Positions 58,771-64,000 of a DNA stretch of 64,000 bases are shown here, piece by piece. The DNA is from Sclerodactyla briareus (taxonomy: Eukaryota; Echinodermata; Holothuroidea; Dendrochirotida; Sclerodactylidae). A model generated the notes under the pieces. It worked only from the letters and a program-made list of their open reading frames with translations, did not search any database and was not told the origin of the DNA. The stretch is taken from the NCBI GenBank assembly GCA_026419785.1, contig JAODTK010001366.1, forward strand, positions 62,001 to 126,000, written 5' to 3'. A program made the position numbers and the translations under genes. Position 1 is the first letter of the stretch, and each line of letters begins with the position of its first letter.

Positions 58771-59209
58771 TCAAAAAAATCATTAGCTGTGTAGCATCAA
58801 ATCACTGTATTAGCGTACTAATATAGTGAATAGTCGGGTGCATGCTCGAATAATTTTGTGGACGTACTTCTAGTTCCATATGTGCGTAATTCAGCGCGGC
58901 CTGCTTGCCAGTGATGGCCAACAATTGCTACCACCTTGCCCAGCCTTCAGGAAGTAGCTTTGAATGGCCCTGACAGTTGATACCAAACTCTGGTCAGATG
59001 GGGACGTGATATACATCGCAGTCCCGTAGCAGAACATGGCTGCTTATAACCTTGACTCGGCATCGTCTGAGCACTTGGAAATGAGGAGGCGAGTATGCTG
59101 GTGGCTCATCCACAATCAGCATGGGGTGCAGGTTTCTTGTGTGTTGAGAATTGCAGAATTATGACGCCTAAAGGCCATAGTCTCAGATGATATTATTATA
59201 TTATATATA
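58771..59209. other. unassigned spacer between hexamer blocks
   Basis: No gene or shared repeat seen. Confidence 0.4.
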
Positions 59210-59440
59210 CTGATGGCCGAAGAACTTGTATTCGGTAGTGTTGTGTACTCCTACACGTATTGTGTGTAGTGTTACTCGTACATCGTACTCATGAGCTTTG
59301 TACTGCTACTCAGCTTTTGAGAAAACTGTGTACTCGGACTCATACTCGTACTCATGTTTTGTTCTCGTACTAGCACTCATAGTGAATGTACTCGTACTCG
59401 TACTCGGGTCAATGTACTCACATTACAAGTCTGGCCCAAG
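59210..59440. repeat. GTACTC hexamer repeat, block 2
   Basis: Second block of CTCGTA/GTACTC units, same orientation as block 1. Confidence 0.85.
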
Positions 59441-59599
59441 GCACTCATAACGTCCGAACACTAGGTACACAAAACACCCGAGCGCGTAGCGCGTAAACTT
59501 TCCGAAAATGGACAGCATAGAAGTCATCACTTGATCATTTAGGTCATGATGCTTGTTTTGAACACGTTGCTGGCGGCTATGTCGGATTCAATGTAAGCG

Positions 59600-59842
59600 A
59601 ATAGCATCGGGCTGATTTGGAGGAGGAGGGGGGGGGGTAATGCATTGGGCCACCCCCAACCAAAATATTGGTGGGCCACCAGACACATGCTGCGGCAATA
59701 TTTGCTAATGACAGCTGCAAACCTCTTCTGAACTGCAAAAAAAAATCCAGTTTTTTGTGTTAAAAATTTGTTGATCACTGGGTCAGGGTGGGGGTTCTGA
59801 CCCCAACCCCCCCCCCCCCTCCCCGTGGGTACGCCATTGTTT
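59600..59842 (+). repeat. repeat H, copy 2
   Basis: Same order as copy 1 and the same end 'gtgggtacgcca'; both copies abut a simple repeat on the right (GATA in copy 1, pyrimidines here), which suggests either a shared tail or a preference for such targets. Confidence 0.7.
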
Positions 59843-60461
59843 CTCTCTCTGTCTTCCCATGTTTCTCTCTTTTTCTTCCTCCATCCCTTTCTCTCTTCCC
59901 TTTTCTATCCTTTGACATTTTCCCATCTCTTGTCCCCTTTTCCTCTTTTTCATGTCCGTACACCCTAGCTTTCTCTCTTTTTCTCTTTTCCCCTCCTCTT
60001 TCTTCCCTCTTTCTTTCTTTTCTTTTCTTTCGTTCCCTTTTTTCCTAAAGTCATCGTTTTCTCTTCTCTTCTTTGACTTTGAATTTCCAATTCTCTCCTT
60101 TTCATTCCTAGGTAAATTTCTAGCTCTCATCTCATCCTCCTCGTTCCCTCTTTCCTTCTTCTTCTCCCCACCCCGCCCCCGCCCGTTCCGATCCCACTTT
60201 CTTTCTCCCTTTTTTCGTCCTTTCCATCCCTCCTTTTTCCCCTATGTGGCTTTCCCTCTTCCTCTTTCTTTCCTTTCCTTTCTTTCCTTCCTCTTCCTTC
60301 CCCCCCCCCCCCCTCTCCTTTCCCCCTTTCTTTGTTTGTGCCCTTCCGGGGTTTCCACCCCCCGCATATTTGTTTAGTATATCCTCAGATTCTAGCTTTC
60401 TTCTCCTCTTTTCCTTTCCCTGTTTTCCCCTGTTTTTCCCTTCCCTTCTTCCCCTTAATAT
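59836..60461. repeat. 625 bp polypyrimidine tract
   Basis: Nearly all C and T on the plus strand, with only scattered purines. Units such as CTTTCT and CCTTTC drift, with no single period. Long frames on both strands (Ser/Phe/Leu/Pro or Lys/Arg/Glu-rich) follow from composition and are not genes. Confidence 0.9.
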
Positions 60462-62284
60462 ATATTAAACACAGTTATTCCTATACCATACCGGGCAGCC
60501 AATCACGCTTTCGTTTTAATCGTGTATTATCGACGAATTAAGTGGCTATTGCTCTTGCGGCGCGAATTTGTGCGTATTTTATCGGGATAATTGAACATAA
60601 TAATTGATATTTAAGAATGGATTCAAGCAATCTTACTGCAATTAGGCGGAGAATAGCCCTTGGTCATGGATCACACTACCTCCTAGCAATAGACTTACCT
60701 AGGTGAACTATGGCTAAGCTTGAAAGCACTAACAAGAGGACGCCTCACGAATTCGATGCGCCTACTTTCCTGTAATTTCACACTTGTGGCATCGATACGA
60801 TAAATTTATTATCGGACGTCGAGTTACAAAGTGTTATTTTCATTGGGCAGTGTTCACACCTGTGCGATACAAATACGATGCGATACTATACGATAAATTT
60901 ATCGGACGTCAAGTTGAAAATATTTCCAACTTTTTATCGTACGATAAATTATCGGATGCGAGTAATTGCGCATGCAATGATAACTTTGCGCAATTCTTGC
61001 AAAGAGTATGGAACGCCAAAAAAGGCATTGGGGGATTTTGGTGTGAAAAGTGGGTTTAATGATAAAATCGGGGTTTGATGAATGTAATTGGGATCAGTGA
61101 CGTATTCGGAAAAGACATTGGCCTCTGACTGATCCTGCTTCTCGGCCTATTTGCCGCAATGCAATGGTACCTACGAAACCATTTTTTCATTTCGAATTAA
61201 TCAATGATTCCCTCCCCCATATATAATAGAGTAGCGGTAGCGTGACCAGTGAAGGTAACGTGGAGGGTCATGTTGCGTCGGCGAATACCAAGTATCATGC
61301 GGCATGCAAATGCGGGAGATATTCGTTGGTAGTTAGTGACTGGGGGGTATCTATTCCTTTTCCAAGGGGGTCGATCCACAGCCTGTCATCTTTGACGGGG
61401 AACTTCACCCTACCCTCATGTTAAGAGCAACAGAATTAGGCTCTGGGGGGGGGGGGGGAGGGTGGTATAATGTCGATCTAACGCCCAAGTTAATGATGTC
61501 TTGTACGTCAAGTGGGAAAGTAGAAGGATACACAAGATGGAGCCGTAGATATATTTTACCTGCTTGTTTCTGAGCAGAGTAGACCAAGCACCAATTTTCA
61601 GCTCAATGGGTGCTTCCAGTCGTTCCTATATTCTAGTGAGGCCGGGAACGCTCACTGTTAACCTGGGGCGGCGACCTGAATGCTTTTCTTGACTACAATC
61701 ACTTCGCCGTTTTTGGATACTGATGCTAATAAGACTGTGTGTTTAAACGAAAGTAAAGGCGGGGAATGGTGAGGTTCCTCTGCCTGAGTTCATTTCTTCG
61801 CAATCTCGGGGCATATTGGGTGGCGCCTCCCGGTGGACGATCCCGTCGCCCCTGTTCGTCTCCACGAGACCCTTGTGGGTTAGGGCCGTCTGCCGGGGCG
61901 GCCAATATCGTCATGGTTTGCGCAGCTCTGCGCGGGTACCTCGAGAGGTTAGAGGAAGGGACAAGACTCAGCCTGGGCACTTGCTCAGAGGCAGGCCCTG
62001 GGTGATTCGAAGACGGCTTGGGTGGATGCAGCTAAGGCCTTCCCGGCATATGCGCTCTCGCTTTATTAATTGTATTTCGGTCAGAATGAATCGTATAACT
62101 TTTATGTAGGGAATGAAGTTCAATAATGTCCAAAAATGTTCATCAGGTAACCCCTAGTTGCGCGTGATGTCTCCACGACTGAGAGACAAGGCTGTAACTG
62201 TTGTTGTTTGCTTCAAAAATGTTCGAGGAACACGATTTCACCGCCTCCTACAAGTAACCGAGAAAGGCCAATTGCTTTCGCATT
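60462..62284. other. unassigned; triple GATAAATTTATCGG motif and GC-rich patch
   Basis: 'gataaattta...tcggacgtc' occurs at about 60799, 60890 and, changed, 60941; the inner word ATAAATTTAT is a palindrome and resembles the arms at 56.42 and 62.44 kb. A GC-rich, CpG-containing patch lies at 61765-62055, open in several frames on both strands. A G run lies at 61444-61459. No gene could be named. Confidence 0.45.
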
Positions 62285-62480
62285 GCTTTGAAAACACATT
62301 TCTTTGGTATTCAAAATTTCTGCCGCCCATGCCTTCTCCATCCTGAAGCGACCACAAAGGGGGACTGACTTATGCTTTTCCTCACCATAACTTCCCACCT
62401 TTTTCTTCTCCTTTATGTTGGGCGTCCGAGACGTCCGAATAAAATTATCGTAACGACATTTTATAGACAGGTGAACCCTT
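62285..62480 (-). repeat. right inverted arm of a 6 kb unit
   Basis: Reverse complement of 56372-56565. The best block, 'aaaatgtcgttacgataa' on the minus strand, is near 62465-62448. No target duplication was identified outside the arms. Confidence 0.65.
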
Positions 62481-62589
62481 CCATCCTATAATTGATCGTA
62501 TCGTATCGGTATCGCACTAGTGTAACAGCGCTTAAGTTCCTGAATTCTCTGGCTGAAAACGTTTTCAAGCACTTTCTCAGATCCATTCA

Positions 62590-63022
62590 TTAGCTACGCT
62601 CTAAGGCCATGTTTATTGTTCCAGAGGAACGGGCATTTCTAACAAACGAAATATTAGATCTGTTGTTTCTTCCATCGTGCACCAGATGCCTGGCTTCCCC
62701 CCTGGACCAACCCATCAGCGGTTCCCTGTACCCTTGGCAGGAGGCGCGGAGCGTCAGAAATTGAATGTCGCCCGCCTCCGCCATCGTGGCGTAGATTTGT
62801 TTTCCTGGCTTGGGGTGAGGGGTGACTGGACGAATATCATCTAGCGGAGCGCCACCATTCATCGGCGCGAAGAGGTACCGAATTTTTTTTTGGAAAAGGT
62901 CCGTGCCGGGAGTCTCGAGAATATTTACTATACATCCTCTGTATTTCATTCCATCGGCCAAGTTATATACTAGCCCTTCTTCGTAAGTTAAATTTGTCAT
63001 CAGCCCATCCATGAATGGGCCT
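62590..63022 (-). CDS. candidate coding exon, unknown protein
   Basis: The minus strand is open for 144 codons after an acceptor-like 'gatatgtag' (63022). It reads GLVYNLADGMKYRGCIVNIL, NGGAPLDDIRPVTPHPKPGK, QIYATMAEAGDIQFLTLRAS and GWSRGEARHLV, ending MALERS and stop. The mix of Gly turns and hydrophobic strands is protein-like. I do not recognise the family. A true ATG is inside at 63012. It may be a host exon or part of the transposon next to it. Confidence 0.4.
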
Positions 63023-63289
63023 ACATATCTCAAACTTGTCCGTAATTTGAAAAATAGTTTACCACTCCACTGATTGCTAAAAAAATGACATCGTCGTCCA
63101 ATCTGGGACGACGCTTATATAGGGGAGAATTCAGTCTGGAACCCGCAATATCTTTACATATTATGACAAGCAGCACTGTGTACTGAACATGCTAACAAAA
63201 ACATTCATTCAAAATATTGTTCCCTCCCCAAGTTATATGCGTTTTAATTCACCAAAAACTCATTCGCCTTAGGGATCCATTTCAATGTT

Positions 63290-64000
63290 GTGCGCGGGGG
63301 GATGTGACTTCTGAACTACGATGCAAGTGCGGTTACGGTAATGAAAGATGCAATGGAAATGGGCAAAGGGGCAATAGCAAAAATACTGCGTTCTGCAGGA
63401 TCCAGTTCGACCAACGATCGATATTGCACGACCCCTTCTCGAACCTAATCACGAGTAGACCTTAGTTTTACTGAAAAGAAGTTACGACCTCCTTTTTCAT
63501 CTCCTTACGGACCACAGGCGCATGGGGGGGGGGGGCCACTTTCTGATTGGAGCCAGCCACATGTGGATGGACCAATGAGTATACACAGAGGGAAATTAGC
63601 AAAAAGCAAAGCTGCGCGACGAAGCGCGAGCTGAAAAGTTACACTTTTGGAAATCAATCGAAAATCAGGCCACTCTTTGGATATCAACTTATCTTCACCT
63701 GAATTTTGGAATAATGTCTTTGCACGAAATTGTGGCGTTCCTGGCGAATCTTCGATGATTATTTTATGGGATTTCCACTCGCACCGTGTGTCTTCTGCCC
63801 CCTAGTGATGTGCGCCGTGCACGCACCCAACTTCAACTGATTGCCGAATATTCCAATTTGCAAATAGACCATATTCGCGAAAAAAACAAAAACAAAAAAA
63901 AAACAAACAAACAAACAAACAGAAAACAAAAAAAAAACAGGTCCCGCCAGATGGTAGACTTACCCCCGTGGCCTCACCTCTCCCTTCAAAGACAACAAGT
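63290..64000 (+). repeat. repeat N, copy 2, runs off the window
   Basis: Matches 57170-57760 in order and orientation, ending at the window edge at 'acccccgtggcctcacc'. An A-rich CAAA microsatellite (63879-63939) is inserted before 'caggtcccgcc'. Confidence 0.65.

Noticed and set aside
59783-60377. Lys/Arg/Glu-rich and Ser/Phe/Leu-rich frames over 85-141 codons
   Set aside because: Composition of the polypyrimidine tract removes stops; no sequence pattern beyond that.
61135-61160. Similarity of 'gcttctcggcct' to the 5' end of U2 snRNA
   Set aside because: Only about 12 bases agree and the next conserved bases of U2 are absent.
61765-62055. GC-rich patch as a CpG island promoter
   Set aside because: CpG is present but the patch is under 300 bases, no start region or first exon follows, and it lies inside a transposon-like unit.
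1-64000. CRISPR array, prokaryotic operons or integrated bacterial DNA
   Set aside because: The only regular array is the contiguous minisatellite with no spacers, and no dense gene run or ribosome binding site pattern exists.

Overview
The window reads as intergenic or intronic DNA from an animal, most likely a marine invertebrate (an echinoderm, hemichordate, amphioxus or mollusc type genome). No complete host gene, rRNA, intact tRNA, operon, bacterial-type gene or CRISPR array is visible. The reasons are very low coding density, large numbers of diverged interspersed repeats, tRNA-derived SINEs, a CR1/L2-like LINE whose reading frame begins with a degenerate 2A-like peptide and a PHD-like cysteine cluster, many long G or C runs, and GATA, TA and hexamer microsatellites. 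Many single-base differences between otherwise near-identical units suggest either much decay or an indel-prone assembly.

Region by region: 1-5.8 kb holds copies of repeat family D, with SINE A and SINE B copies. Around 7.87-8.27 kb there is a candidate coiled-coil coding exon. 11.19-12.9 kb is a non-autonomous element (family E) with degenerate tandem monomers, a GATA microsatellite and a terminal hairpin. 16.5-19.9 kb is a decayed LINE on the minus strand. 21.0-28.5 kb carries three copies of a short inverted-repeat MITE (family G), a second foldback MITE flanked by TTAA, and several candidate exon fragments. 30.5-31.6 kb has tandem-core repeats (family F). 33.7-35.9 kb is a D copy split by a 1,400 bp hAT-like insertion with a perfect 8 bp target duplication. 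42.35-43.68 kb is a 52 bp minisatellite of about 26 units, the second half of which alternates as 104 bp dimers. 49.5-51.4 kb is a DNA-transposon-like gene between clusters of a 15 bp motif. 54.98-56.37 kb is a second E element in inverse orientation. 56.4-62.5 kb is bounded by long inverted arms and contains hexamer repeats, a 625 bp pyrimidine tract and other nested repeats. 57.2-57.95 kb and 63.3-64 kb are direct copies of one repeat.

What ties the window together is layered transposon history: SINEs, MITEs and hAT-like DNA inserted in older repeats, and several unrelated families that share a layout of degenerate tandem monomers ending in a hairpin. The candidate host exons (about 7.87, 25.66, 27.76, 28.75, 36.63, 40.39, 47.97, 52.09 and 62.59 kb) are short, on both strands, and could not be named. 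They may be exons of genes larger than the window, gene fragments carried by repeats, or chance. All similarity statements come from reading the copies against each other by eye; no alignment or database search was run.
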